A DNA stretch of 64,000 nucleotides from NCBI GenBank assembly GCA_013398295.1, contig VZSF01007680.1, positions 1 to 64,000 on the forward strand, written 5' to 3'. Both the position numbers and the translations under genes were made by a program. Source of the stretch: Chionis minor. Lineage: Eukaryota; Chordata; Aves; Charadriiformes; Chionididae. Below are positions 39,918-50,300 of the stretch, in pieces. Each line of letters starts with the position of its first letter. Within the stretch, counting starts at the first letter, position 1. The notes below the pieces were generated by a model. It was not told the DNA's origin, made no database searches, and worked only from the letters and a program-made list of their open reading frames with translations.

Positions 39918-40217
39918 TACACAAATCAAATAAAGTAGTTACTGCAGCTGGAATAATACACCTCCATAACCAATATCTACACTCCATTATAAATGCTCAA
40001 ACAAAGCTAGCATTAAACGTTATCAGTTTAGAGGATTTAAAATTCAAGTTTCTCATAATCACCAACAGGTTCAAAGTGGTACCAAGATTCCAGTGAAGTC
40101 CTAATATGTGCAAGGATACATACTACATGGATACCGTAACTCTGCAAGTTTCTAATCTGAATGCTGAAAGAGTAATTTTAATAAAAAAAAATCCTAATTT
40201 TGTAATTTGTATCTTAC

Positions 40218-40287
40218 AGTAACAGGTTCCACAGATTCCAGACTGTATTAGATATCTCTGCAGTTTTCCAGCATCCACCTCTCCACC
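40218..40287 (-). pseudogene. GCA: Grancalcin exon 3 remnant (first EF-hand)
   Basis: Between CTATAG and GTAAGA the - strand reads GGEVDAGKLQRYLIQSGICG, matching the family block DGEVDAEELQRCLTQSGING. The first EF-hand aspartate is glycine, and two acidic residues are changed to GK. The exon is 70 bases where 69 is expected, consistent with a single inserted base near the 3' end. Splice signals are still good. Confidence 0.85.
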
Positions 40288-41821
40288 CTATAGAACAAAT
40301 GCACACATTTGTCACAGTTGACAATTCACATTTAACTTGCAAAAAATATCAGTGATTTTTAATGCATTAGATTACCTGTAGCAATACCTAAAACGTTCTT
40401 ACGTTTTTAAATAGTCACCATAAGAGAAGAGCACCTAATCTAAACTGGAAACAGTACGCAGAATTCTCCGCTTAAACTGTATCAGTGGCAGTGAGCAGGT
40501 AAACAGGTAATTAAACATCCACTGAACATATTCAAACACACTACCAAAGTTACAGGTTTTTCTAACATGGAATCATCAAGTTGATTAAAATTAGAACACC
40601 TTTGTTTTCAATACTTGGTATCCAAATTGTTAGCAATTCCACTTGAAAATAATTAATAGATGCTCTTCCTTTTACCCATCAAATCTCTTCGTTATTCACC
40701 TAGTGCAGGGATGTTAAGCAGAAATAGGAGCACTGAGGTCCAGAGCCTATGCTATTTAAAATGAAATGAGGAAAAAAAGAAGCCCTTGAATCTAAAAAAG
40801 AAGGTCACTCACCTCTAACTGGAGATGTTCCAATAAATTGCTTCTGCGAATCCCCATTCTTGAGAAGGTGCATGTCAGCAACACCGAAGCCAGAACCATC
40901 TCGTAACCTGCAGGGCTGCGCACATGACCTCTGTGAATCCTTCTCACCTTCCATTGGTCTCTTTCCCCATATTGAACTACTGAATTCCCTGACTGCCACT
41001 CCTTTTAACATGTGACATTGCAGTGGTCATATTACCATCCGTAAGTCACATGAATGTTACCACAAACTCTTGGAATACAAGAACTCCTATCACTATCTAT
41101 TAAGAACATTATAAAAAATATCTACAGTATTTAATACTTCCTTTTTAAAAAACACCATGTAATTTTTCAAAGCCAGCATATCCCATACATATCTACAAAA
41201 TACAGGCTTAGTCTCACAACATTGATGAGCCCATCCATCATTCTAAAAACTGTGTGATCTTAAAGAACGTAAATGTCAGATTTATCTCTTCATGCCAGAA
41301 GAAATGCAAAACACATATCAACCATTCTGGTGACTCCAGTTCCTTGGGATGATAACCCAGAGAGTCATGTGTCTGCATTGTACTTTTCCAGCCAAGCTCC
41401 ATACACAGTACAGAACAAAGTCAATCAAAATCCTACTCTCCAAAGTTTCACAACTGGCTTTTAAAGTTCTGTTATCTGCATACAGAATTATGGCATTAAC
41501 CTGTATAATAAGGCACAGCAAACCTAAAGAAGAAACACTATTTCAAGATGGGAGTGAGAATCTGAACATGAACTGCCAATATATTTTGATTAATTTTATG
41601 TTATTAAACAGCAACATGTCTATTAGGTTTGTAGTACTGTAAACTCTACTGTCAACTATAATTACAATTATTGTTGAACACTGCATTTTACCTGAAGAGG
41701 AATGATTATCACTGGGAACATTACACTAAAGTATTTCTACTGAAGGAAAAAAGCATGAACCAAAACTTTACTAGGGTTGTTTTCACAGCTGATTATAGTC
41801 ACATTGTTTATATTACCTTAT

Positions 41822-41969
41822 CTGTCCAGCAATAGCAGTAACTCAGCATGGGGGCAGCAGCAGCACAGTAAGGACTAGCATATGCAGAACATCCAGAGTG
41901 TGCACAATGAAGCATATTTGGTCCTGCTCCTGGCACTGGCTGTCCCATTGTCACTGGCATTCCAGGCAT
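41822..41969 (-). pseudogene. GCA: Grancalcin exon 2 remnant (Pro/Gly-rich N-terminus)
   Basis: After TTATAG the - strand reads MPGMPVTMGQPVPGAGPNML, the N-terminal proline/glycine-rich region of grancalcin, then SGCSAYASPY where tyrosines appear replaced by cysteine. Near the end the frame shifts: ACTGCTATTGCTGGACAG encodes the expected TAIAGQ but is out of frame by five missing bases. The base after CAG is A, giving CAG/ATAAGG where a GTAAGG donor is expected. Confidence 0.82.
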
Positions 41970-41990
41970 CTATAACTGCAGTACTTTGCC

Positions 41991-42007
41991 GGGGGGGGGG
42001 GGGGGGG
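41991..42007. repeat. Poly-G run (17 G) beside GCA exon 2
   Basis: An uninterrupted run of 17 G, 21 bases upstream (on the - strand) of the GCA exon 2 remnant, in the position of its polypyrimidine tract: on the - strand it is a C run. Confidence 0.95.
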
Positions 42008-42229
42008 AAATTCAGTATCTTCACCTTGATAGCCTGAAATACTTCAATTTTACAACAAAAATGTACCTTATGCATGATTAAGAATTACCTGATGCACTGC
42101 TTATTTCAAAAAATAAATCAATTTCAGACTCAGTCCTACAACTGGATTTATTGTTAAACCTCCATTTAAAGATGTTTTGAAAACACTTGGTGACAAAACA
42201 GAATAGTACTACTCCAGAAACAGTTCCAC

Positions 42230-42905
42230 ATAGAATCACAGAATGATTTAGGTTGGAAGGGACCTTAAAAATCATCTAGTTCCAACTCCTCTGCCACACT
42301 TCCCCCTAGAACAGATTGCTCAAAGCCCCATCCAGCCTGGCCTTGAACACTTCCAGGGATGGGGCCTCCACAGCTTCCCTGGGCAACCTGTTCCAGTGTC
42401 TCACCACCCTCATAGTAAAGAATTTATTCCTAATAGCTAATCTAAAACTACTCTCTTCCAGTTTGAAACCATTACCCCTCATCTTATTGCTATACTCCTT
42501 GATAGAGTCCCACCCCAGCTTTCCTGTAGGCCCTCTTCAGGTACTGGAAGGCTGCTATAAGGTCTCCCTGGAGCTTCTCCAGGCTGAACAACCCCCACTC
42601 TCTCAGCCTGTCCTCAGAGGTGCTCCCGCCCTTTGGTCATCTTCGTGGCACTCCTCTGGACCCACCCCAACAGCTCCATGTCCTTCCTATGTTGGGGGCT
42701 CCAGAGCTGGACACAGTACTCCAAGGGGAGTTTCACAAGAGCAGAGTAGAGAAGCAGAATCCCCTCCCTCAACCTGCTGGCCACGCTTCTTCTGATGCAG
42801 CCCAGGATGCAGTTGGCTTTCTGGGCTGCGAGTGCACATTGCTGGGTCATGTTGAGCTTCTCATCCACCAACACCCCCAAGTCTCTCTCCTCAGGGCTGC
42901 TCTTA
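42230..42905 (-). mobile_element. CR1 LINE, reverse orientation
   Basis: The CR1 3' end lies at the left (ATAGAATCACAGAATGATTTAGG). The - strand encodes the ORF2 C-terminal region ([40 protein letters not shown]). It sits just upstream (on the - strand) of GCA exon 2, in what would be GCA intron 1. It is 5'-truncated and inactive. The left boundary is clear; the right one is approximate. Confidence 0.9.
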
Positions 42906-44220
42906 ATGCTCTCAACATGCCTTTGACTGCATTACCAAGGAAGTTTTCTAAGGAGAAAAAGAAGTTATTATTATACTTCTAAGGGTTTGTTAATTTTTTT
43001 GCTTTGGGGTTGTGGAGGTGGTTTTGTTTTGTTTTTAAATCTTATGGGCATTAGTGATACTGTTTGCAGGACACTGTAGTCATTCTTTTAGATATACTAA
43101 TAAAATATACAGGAAAATGCAGTTCTGAACAGTAAGTTTTAATCATCTAATGTTCCCTGCATTTGCTGTTGGGTCAGACTGTCCTTTTCGGTGTTAAGCT
43201 GTTTATTCAGTCACTTATCTATGCCAGGATTTCATAGTAGTTTGTTTATGCAGTACTTTATGCAGGTACCATAACACGTGGCAGGGATTCCCGTCTTCAG
43301 GCTGGGCCACGTACAATTTGAAGTGGCTTCAAGTATCCAAGAACTACAATTTTATGAGCCGCTCATAGATTTTACTGTGCTGATATGTTGTCCTTATTTG
43401 TAACAGCAAAGTAAAGCTTAATTTACCTATATTTAAACCTGGGGTGTTTTATGCAAGCACTTAAGTGACTGAAAAAAGAAAATACAATTACACAGTTGAA
43501 GTTTTCCTGATACAATAATGCAAGGCTTGTTATGCCACACAATCACCTGAGAGGAACATTGGAGTTACAGCAACCAACAAGTGGCAGAACCCAAAATCCA
43601 TGGGCTTGTAAAAATAAACACTACACTGAACTAGTTCAGTCAGCAAGTCTTTGGGAAAAGAGAGAGGCATCTTTTTGTCCAAAGTTGCCAGTGTTACTCC
43701 TTAGCACAGCTCCAAATGGCTCCTGGAGCCACATATTAAAAAGTATCTGTTATATTGCAGAAGAACTCTCAGATCTATAGCCCTGAAAAGAAGCACGGCC
43801 ACAAAAAACATCACTGCCATGAGTTGTCATCTGTGCCAGCTTTGTAACGAGAATAATTTACAGCTATAGCACTGCAAGGCAATTTCAAAGGAACATACGA
43901 GACTCCAGGATCCCCAAATACACAGTATCACTATTTAAAGATTTAATTTTAACTAGCAAGGACAGAGGAAAAGTACACAGAGGTCCAGTTTGCTTAAGCA
44001 ATATGGAACCTACTGAACACCGCTGCCAAGAGGATGAAGCAACAATCCTCTTCAGTATGTTCACACTGAGCAGCTGAACAATTTAGAAAAATATTTTTGT
44101 CTCTTATGCAGCAACCAAATACACTTGAGCAGCTTTCCTTGAGCTCAAGGACACAGAATGCAAACATCACCCAATTCTTACACATTTCTTTGTGCTGTAG
44201 TTATTGTGCTTTCATGTTTT
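42906..44220. other. Non-coding stretch, nothing recognised
   Basis: AT-rich sequence between the reverse CR1 and the CpG island; it would be GCA intron 1. I see no exon, repeat tail or RNA gene. Confidence 0.6.
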
Positions 44221-44379
44221 CTAACGACGACTGCTAGTGTTCCCAGCCGTACTATAAATCTGTCCTAAAATGCAACTTCCACAAAAGGCAGTGTCGTGTC
44301 CGTGGCCAGCGCAGCCCCTCACTGGCCACAAGAAACACCAAATACGATGCAACTTTTTTTGCATGAGGACAACCACCAC

Positions 44380-44960
44380 CTCCGAACGGGATTCCAGGAT
44401 CCGGCAGTGGGCAAGCGGCCATCCCGGTCCTCCAGGGGTCCCCAACTCCTTGTCTGGGGTTTATCCAGCGCCGGGCGCGTGCTCTGCCCACCGGCCCAGG
44501 GCCCGCCCAGGGCCCACGCACGGCCCGGGCCGCCCAACCGCCCGCCTCCCCTGGGCCGCCTCCGGCTGCGCCGGGTGGGCAGTCCGGCGGGAAACCCCTT
44601 CCCCCGCCCACCGTCTGCGCGGCACGGAACGCCCCCGCCTCAGCCCACCAATGCCGCGCCGCGCCCGGCCCTGCTATTGGCCAGCCGAAACCCCGCCCAC
44701 CGGCAGAGCCCGCGAGCCCGGAGCGGCCGTTGGGGGCGGGCGTTTCCGGTGCGCTGCCTGAGGCGGTTCCGTTGCCCCAGACCGCCCCGGCGGCAAGTTA
44801 CGAGTGACGGCGGAACGTAACTCCCGGAGGCGCTGGCGCCGCCCTGTTATTTTTGCGTGTGCTTCAGGCTTCGCGTGTGAGTGCCTGCCCGGCTGCGGGC
44901 CGTGGGCCGCGCAGGGAAGGGAGCTGGCACTGTGCAGCTTCTCTGCCGAGTCGGGAGCGA
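44380..44960. promoter_or_regulatory. CpG-rich promoter-like island with CCAAT and GC boxes
   Basis: The composition changes abruptly to high GC with many CpG. A CCAAT box (44648-44652), a reverse CCAAT (ATTGG, 44676-44680) and GC-box-like GGGGGCGGG (about 44731-44739) lie close together. The place and orientation fit the promoter of the decayed GCA gene, head-to-head with IFIH1 2.3 kb away. A + strand transcript is also possible (GTGAG donor-like sequence near 44876). No start codon of grancalcin is seen in it, and no open frame here looks like a real protein. Confidence 0.6.
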
Positions 44961-45689
44961 GGGAGGCCTTGTGCTCCGCCCCTGCCTCTGCCAGAGCCCC
45001 TGCTGACGAGCCCCATGACTCATTCCAGTCACATCTGAAAGGGACAAAGGCCTCAAAGCTCGCTGGGTTTATGAGGAGTGTAACCGTCCAGCTGAAGAAG
45101 AGCAAGGGAGTCAGGATATTTCATCATCATCATTTTCATCATCAGTGGACAGGAGGAGCTCGGCCATCATCCTGTGCAACCTAGCAGTGGCCAGAATAAC
45201 ATCCAAGTAACACTGATGTTTTTTCTCTCTAAATTTAAGTCACAAGTGTCCTTTTAATGTCTGCAAGCTCATAGGACCTGTAAGGGATTGTTGTGGTATA
45301 AATACACTGGGCCTGATTTACCACTGCTACATACACAACTAGGGAAACAAATCAAACATACAAACAACCTACCTACACACGCTGCACCCGAGTAACTCCT
45401 GCGGGCTCCTGAGGCCTTAGAAGAAAGACTGATGTCATCTGAATAAGCTGCTGAAGACAGACAGTATTAGGGGGAAAAAAGCAGTGAGACTTTTTTCAGA
45501 AAGTCTTTCAAAGGAAACTTGCATAAAGCAGGAATAAAAAAGTAATGACACAATAACAGTGAAACGAGATAAGGAAACGAAAGTAAAACAAATTAAGTTC
45601 AACAAAACAAGCCTCCAGCTGAAGGAAGCTCCACTGAAAGCAGAATGCTGTAGCACTTCTCTGCATGACAAGCAGCTGAGGGCACAATT
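44961..45689. other. Transition from CpG island to ordinary sequence
   Basis: GC content drops through this stretch. A short TCA-rich run lies at about 45120-45145. No gene is recognised; a non-coding transcript from the CpG island cannot be excluded. Confidence 0.5.
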
Positions 45690-46150
45690 TGAATTACGCG
45701 GAAGTTTAGGCTGGGAAAGGACCTCTGGAAATACCTGGTATCCTTTTAAAAGAGAGGCATTAAATCAAGGGCCCTGTCAAACCAAGCCTAGAATATTTCT
45801 ATTCTCTGGGTGATGTATTTTAGTGTCTAATTGTTTTTACAGTGGATAATTTGTTTTTCTTACACGGACAGAATTTCCCTTGAAGAAATACGTTCCAATT
45901 GCCCTTTGTCCTGTGCACCCCTGTGAAGAAGGATGCAACTTCTAGGATTCAGGAAACTGGTTGGATCTCCTCTGAGCCTTCTTTTCTCTAGGCTGAATAA
46001 ACCCAGTTCCTTCAAAGGTGTGCCAGGCTCTCCAATCCTGTAAGCATTGTGTTGGCCCTCCACTGGACCCTCTCTGATTTTTCGCTCTTTCTTGAACTGT
46101 CCTGGACCAAAACTGAGCACAGTGATCCAGGTGCTCTTTATTTACTCTGT
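45690..46150 (-). mobile_element. Old, diverged CR1 remnant, reverse orientation
   Basis: It contains GGCTGGGAAAGGACCTCTGG near the left, then TTGTCCTGTGCACCCCTG, CTTTTCTCTAGGCTGAATAA and GTTGGCCCTCCACTGGACCC. These are degenerate forms of consecutive CR1 blocks read from the - strand. Divergence is far higher than in the other copies, so this is an ancient insertion with internal loss. Confidence 0.65.
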
Positions 46151-46669
46151 CATTTTGCTACAAAACATGAAATTGAGTCAAGGGTCGGTTGCCTTACCTT
46201 GGAGTCCACTGAAGTTCCCTAAAACCCCACGATGGAAACCAAGCCTGCTGCTGAAGCTCAGTGACATCTGCCATATGGGTGAAACCACGTCTCAGGGACA
46301 GACTGTCCCAACAATCTCAGACTATCCAACAAACTCCTCTAGGAAGTTTATCACGCGCTATAGCTTCCTGTTCTGCATGCCAGGTGCAATTCTTCAAACT
46401 AAAACAAACAAAGGGCACAAAACCAATCTCTTTAAGACACACCCAAAGTAAGCCATTACAATAGACAGGTCAGTTTTACTTCCCTGATGGCTTTTCGTGG
46501 GTCTGTATTCTGCAAAAAGGCTTATCCTGCCCACGACCGTGGACCAGTGATCCCCTGGGCTTACCACCCCCTGCGGGTGCGTGCCGGGGGAGCCGCCAGC
46601 GCAGACAACGCCGGCACACCAGTGACCGGCCCTCGAAACTCGTGAGCTGGCAAGTGCAAGGTATACTTC

Positions 46670-46685
46670 AGTTCACGTTTCGTTT
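46670..46685 (-). promoter_or_regulatory. Second, imperfect ISRE-like site
   Basis: The - strand reads AAACGAAACGTGAACT, with GAAACGTGAACT differing from GAAANNGAAACT at two places. It lies about 60 bases upstream of the perfect core, and a GAAACT half-site lies further up at 46635-46640. Confidence 0.4.
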
Positions 46686-46741
46686 GGCTTTTTAAACTCG
46701 TGGTTCCTGTTAAAGGTTTCCTTTTAAGTATTCAGGAATAC

Positions 46742-46753
46742 GAAAGCGAAAGC
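46742..46753 (+). promoter_or_regulatory. Interferon-stimulated response element (ISRE core) of IFIH1
   Basis: GAAAGCGAAAGC fits the ISRE/IRF core GAAANNGAAASY perfectly. It lies 176 bases upstream of the IFIH1 start codon at the left edge of a CpG-rich region. IFIH1 is an interferon-induced gene in vertebrates, so ISGF3 or IRF binding here is the natural reading; this is not shown by sequence alone. Confidence 0.75.
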
Positions 46754-46928
46754 GGTGCTGGGGCTGGGATAAAGCAGCCCGGCGGCAGCGGCGCGGAGCC
46801 GGAGATCCCCGCTGACACCGAGCCCGGCCGCCGCCTCCGGAGCCCCTGGGGCCGCCCCTGCAGGCAGCCCGCGCCCCTCGCCGTCCTCCCGCGGCAGCAG
46901 AGGCGTCCCGGGCGCCGCCAGCCCCGCC

Positions 46929-47378
46929 ATGGCAGCGGGATCCCGAGACGAGCGCTTCCTCTACCTCATCTCCTGCTTCAGGCCGCGGCTGAAGCAGGTC
47001 ATCCGAGTGCAGCCGGTGCTGGACCTGCTCCCCTCGCTGAGCGTGGAGGAGCGGGAGAGGGTGCGGGCGGCCGCGCTGCAGCGGGGCGAGGTGGAGGGGG
47101 CGGAGGAGTTGCTGCGGGCCGTGGAGCGGGGGCCCCGCGGGTGCGGCTGGTTCCACGAGTTCCTGCAGGCGCTGGAGGGGGGCGGCTGCAGCCTGGCTGC
47201 CTGCTACGTGAACCCCAGCCTCAGCCAGCTGCCCTCGCCGGCCGAGGAGGCCGACCACGACCTCTGCGTGCACTTGGTGCAGCTGCTCCACAGCACACTG
47301 GTGGATAAAATGCAGACCGTGCAGGTGGCTGAGAAGTGCCTGCAGATGGGCATCTTCCAGGACGACGATCTGGATCGG
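46929..47378 (+). CDS. IFIH1: IFIH1 exon 1: CARD1 and first part of CARD2
   Basis: The exon starts at ATG in GCCCCGCCATGG, a good initiation context, and ends GATCGG/GTAAGT after exactly 150 codons (phase 0). It encodes [35 protein letters not shown] and [20 protein letters not shown], the two death-fold CARD helical bundles. GC is much higher than in later exons because the exon lies in the CpG island. Larger open frames on either strand through here are shadows. Confidence 0.95.
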
Positions 47379-50300
47379 GTAAGTGCCCAGCCTGCCAGGC
47401 CGGGCGCCAGCCAGTGCCACAGATGCTGACCACCCCCAGGAGCTGTGGGGCAGATAGGAACTAGAAATGACCTTGTAAGTGCAGAAATGAAAGGGGAATA
47501 CCCAAACTTTGGGAAAGAGAGAAATGGTGCGCCAAAAAAGCCAATGAAGACTGTTGGCAATGGCCCAGCAGGTGGGATGCCACTTAAGAACCAGGGAAAG
47601 AAAAATACCATGAACAGAGGGCTAGACTAAGCTAGTGACAAAGCGGAAGGAATATGGCTTTACTGTCACATCATTTTGCCACAGACCTTAGGCTCAGAAG
47701 ATCATTAAGTGTCCTCTGCCCCCTGAACCGTACTAGGAAGTAGCAATGGCCTGTGAAGTCCTAGAGAATACCTGAGTTAAAATAAAGCAAGGCCTTTCCT
47801 CCCCTTTTTTGCCATAGGATCACTAAGGAGTATCATCCTAGACAGTGAAACTAAGCAAAAATACCAGTTTGACAGGAGAGAGCAAATGATAGTCTTTGAT
47901 CAAAACAGTTGCCAGTGTTTACTCCATTTGACTTGCCTGGACAAGTGTGAAACTTCTTTGGAATGCGAAAAAATGGATACCCAGAAACAGTGTTAGAAGA
48001 AAAAATTAAAATAATACTTGCCACGATAATAAGGAGAAAACTGTCAGACTAAGGGTGGAACTGCATCACATTTGTACTCGGAGATTTTGCATCCACTTTT
48101 TAGGTAGTTTCATGCTCCATCTCAGTTAAATGACAGTCACAGACATAATTTTTTCTGGTGACTGTTGGGTAGCAGCAAGGGCCAGCTGTACCCTAAGAGG
48201 TGGGGAGCTGAGCACTGTAACACAGAGGCAGAGGTGGGGGGCTTTTAGGAGATTACAGGCTCGATCCCCTGGTAATGGGTCCACATGTTCATCTTTTTGC
48301 TGCTGGTATTTCCATTAAGTTCTCCATTACCCTTCACAGTCCTGACAGTTTCAACCCCAACAGTGCCTAGGCTTTCTTAATGCACTTCTATTTTCTTTCT
48401 TGTTTACCTCTCCCTACTCCCACTTCCCATGCACTTCCTTTTAGTGTTCAATCTCAGTCAGGGGTTCTCACTGCTATGCCTGCCCATTTTCTGGCGTATC
48501 AGGATGGGTGATTCGGGAGCCTCGAGAAAATTGCCCTTGAGGACTAAACACCTGTCTTGGACTGCTTTACTTCTGGGATGGTCATTTTGTTCTTCATGTG
48601 ATCGCATGTCAAATTCTGCTCATGACAGGCTTGGGACCCTTTTCCATAGCTTCTCTGAGGGCAATAGCACTTTCTAGAGGCTTAGCTGTTGTATCTTTAA
48701 GTGGGAATTGAGATGATGAAGCCAGAGTTTAAGAAGGGGAATGTTCCATTTTATGTGTGAGGTCATGCAACAGATGTCTGAGCTCTGGTAAGGTGTATGA
48801 CATCGCTTCTCCTTAATCAAGATTGGCTATTCCCTAAACCAGTGTGAACAGCAGTTATTATTCCACAATAATAATTATTATTACATAGCGGTTATTATTA
48901 TAACCATTGTCCAGTGCTACCAGTCCCTCCAATTAAATAAGCTTTATATATCCTCCCTGAAACGATATGGGATAAACACGAGATTGGACAAAACTGCAGT
49001 AAGTCTCTTCTAATGAGTGGCAGGCCCACTTCATATCTTAAAGTATGTTTTAATGATGCCAGGGAAATACCTTTGTACCTATACTATTCTTACTAACTTC
49101 CTTGAACTATTTCCAAAGTTTGTCTCAAGACTGTCTGGAGTTTTTTTATTTTCACCAGATCCACACTGTTACTGACAATCATGGGAATAGAGATGGTGCA
49201 AGGGAGCTATTGAGCAGAATAGTGCAGAAGAAAGACTGGTTCTCTCCTTTTTTGAGTGCTTTGCGTGAAACCCAACATGGAGACCTTGCAGACGATTTAA
49301 GCGGAAATACAGGAGGTAATCATCTTATTTCACCACTACTAATGTGTGGGGTTTTAATCTATCTTTTTTGTACTCTTACTGAGGAAACAATGCAGGATTC
49401 TCACCATATTGATTTCGCTGTGACACTGAGACTAATGCTTTCACTTGTCCAGGGATTTCAAAATCAAGTTATGTAACAGTTTATTCAATAGATTCTTAAA
49501 CACTAAAAATCCCTATTAAGCAATATTAGAAATAAAATAATGTGTAAGTAGTTGTAATTAAACTGAATACTGACCTTTTATAACCCATTGGTTTTCAATG
49601 TGATGTTTTTACAATCATTCATAAGAAATTTCTGAAGATTTGTTCTGTTTGGACAAACAAAGCAAACCTTTTCTGAATTTTTCCTTCAACACAAGGATTA
49701 GTGTTTCCTTTATAGAATGGTTTACAAATATATGTGGCATTTTAAAGTACACTGCAGTGTGTCTCTTTGGGCATAAGACATTCATAATTTTCAAGACATT
49801 GTATAAAATTTACTGTAAATAATAGAATAAGCTAGTAAATAGATTATTCACAGAAATTAAACTAAAAGACCTAAAGGTTTTTGGCTGCTACTTTTTATCC
49901 CAGTGCAATGATTAAGATACTGTAAAATTATCCCAGTGCTCCCCTGGATTATGAAATATGAAAAAGGAAGCAGCCTCCCAAATACTCTTGTGCCTTATTT
50001 TTCACTGGGCTCCACATACATTTTATAAGATTTTTGAGACTAAAGTTTTTTAACAGATTTCCCATTTAGCAGCTTTAGCCTTCTCACTTGAGGAGCTCAC
50101 CAGAACTATGTCTCTGTACCTTTAATTGCTGCTTATGGGACAATGCATTAAGATTAAGAAAGGAGGGGCATGAAGGTGTCTCTTCCAGCTGAGGACAGGA
50201 GTCAACCTGTTTTCTGCCAGACACAGATAAGTAGCTGCCATATTTCAGCGTGCAGTTCAAACGTGGTTGAGTGTTCCAGTCTGCAGGACAAGACCAACCA

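Larger units (their letters stand above)
39861..41969 (-). pseudogene. GCA: GCA (grancalcin) pseudogene, exons 2 to 4
   Basis: Grancalcin is a cytosolic penta-EF-hand Ca2+-binding protein of neutrophils and macrophages. Three consecutive exons are recognisable on the - strand in the right order: exon 2 (41969-41822), exon 3 (40287-40218) and exon 4 (39917-39861). All carry damage: about 5 missing bases and a GT-to-AT donor in exon 2, one extra base in exon 3, and TAA and TGA stops in exon 4. Exon 1 is not found near the CpG island at 44.4-45.0 kb, and later exons are mostly unrecognisable. The position between KCNH7 and IFIH1, opposite in strand, is the mammalian GCA location, so this is the original gene decaying in place, not a retrocopy, since introns are kept. 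Family comparison is from memory, so the number of lesions could shift by one. Confidence 0.78.

Noticed and set aside
39751..39933. + strand frame of 60 residues (starts MHSVKHTIRK)
   Set aside because: It overlaps the GCA exon 4 remnant on the opposite strand and has no family resemblance.
42316..42982. Open frames of 120-159 residues on the + strand
   Set aside because: They are the antisense side of a reversed CR1 element.
44252..45184. Several overlapping 120-175 residue frames in the CpG island
   Set aside because: All are proline, arginine and alanine-rich on both strands, as expected for stop-poor GC-rich DNA. None resembles a known protein or the grancalcin N-terminus.
46700..47420. 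Large open frames on both strands overlapping IFIH1 exon 1 (46700-47308 + and 46710-47420 -)
   Set aside because: These are shadows in high-GC sequence: Arg/Ala/Gly/Pro-rich composition with no family match, while the frame from 46929 encodes the MDA5 CARDs.
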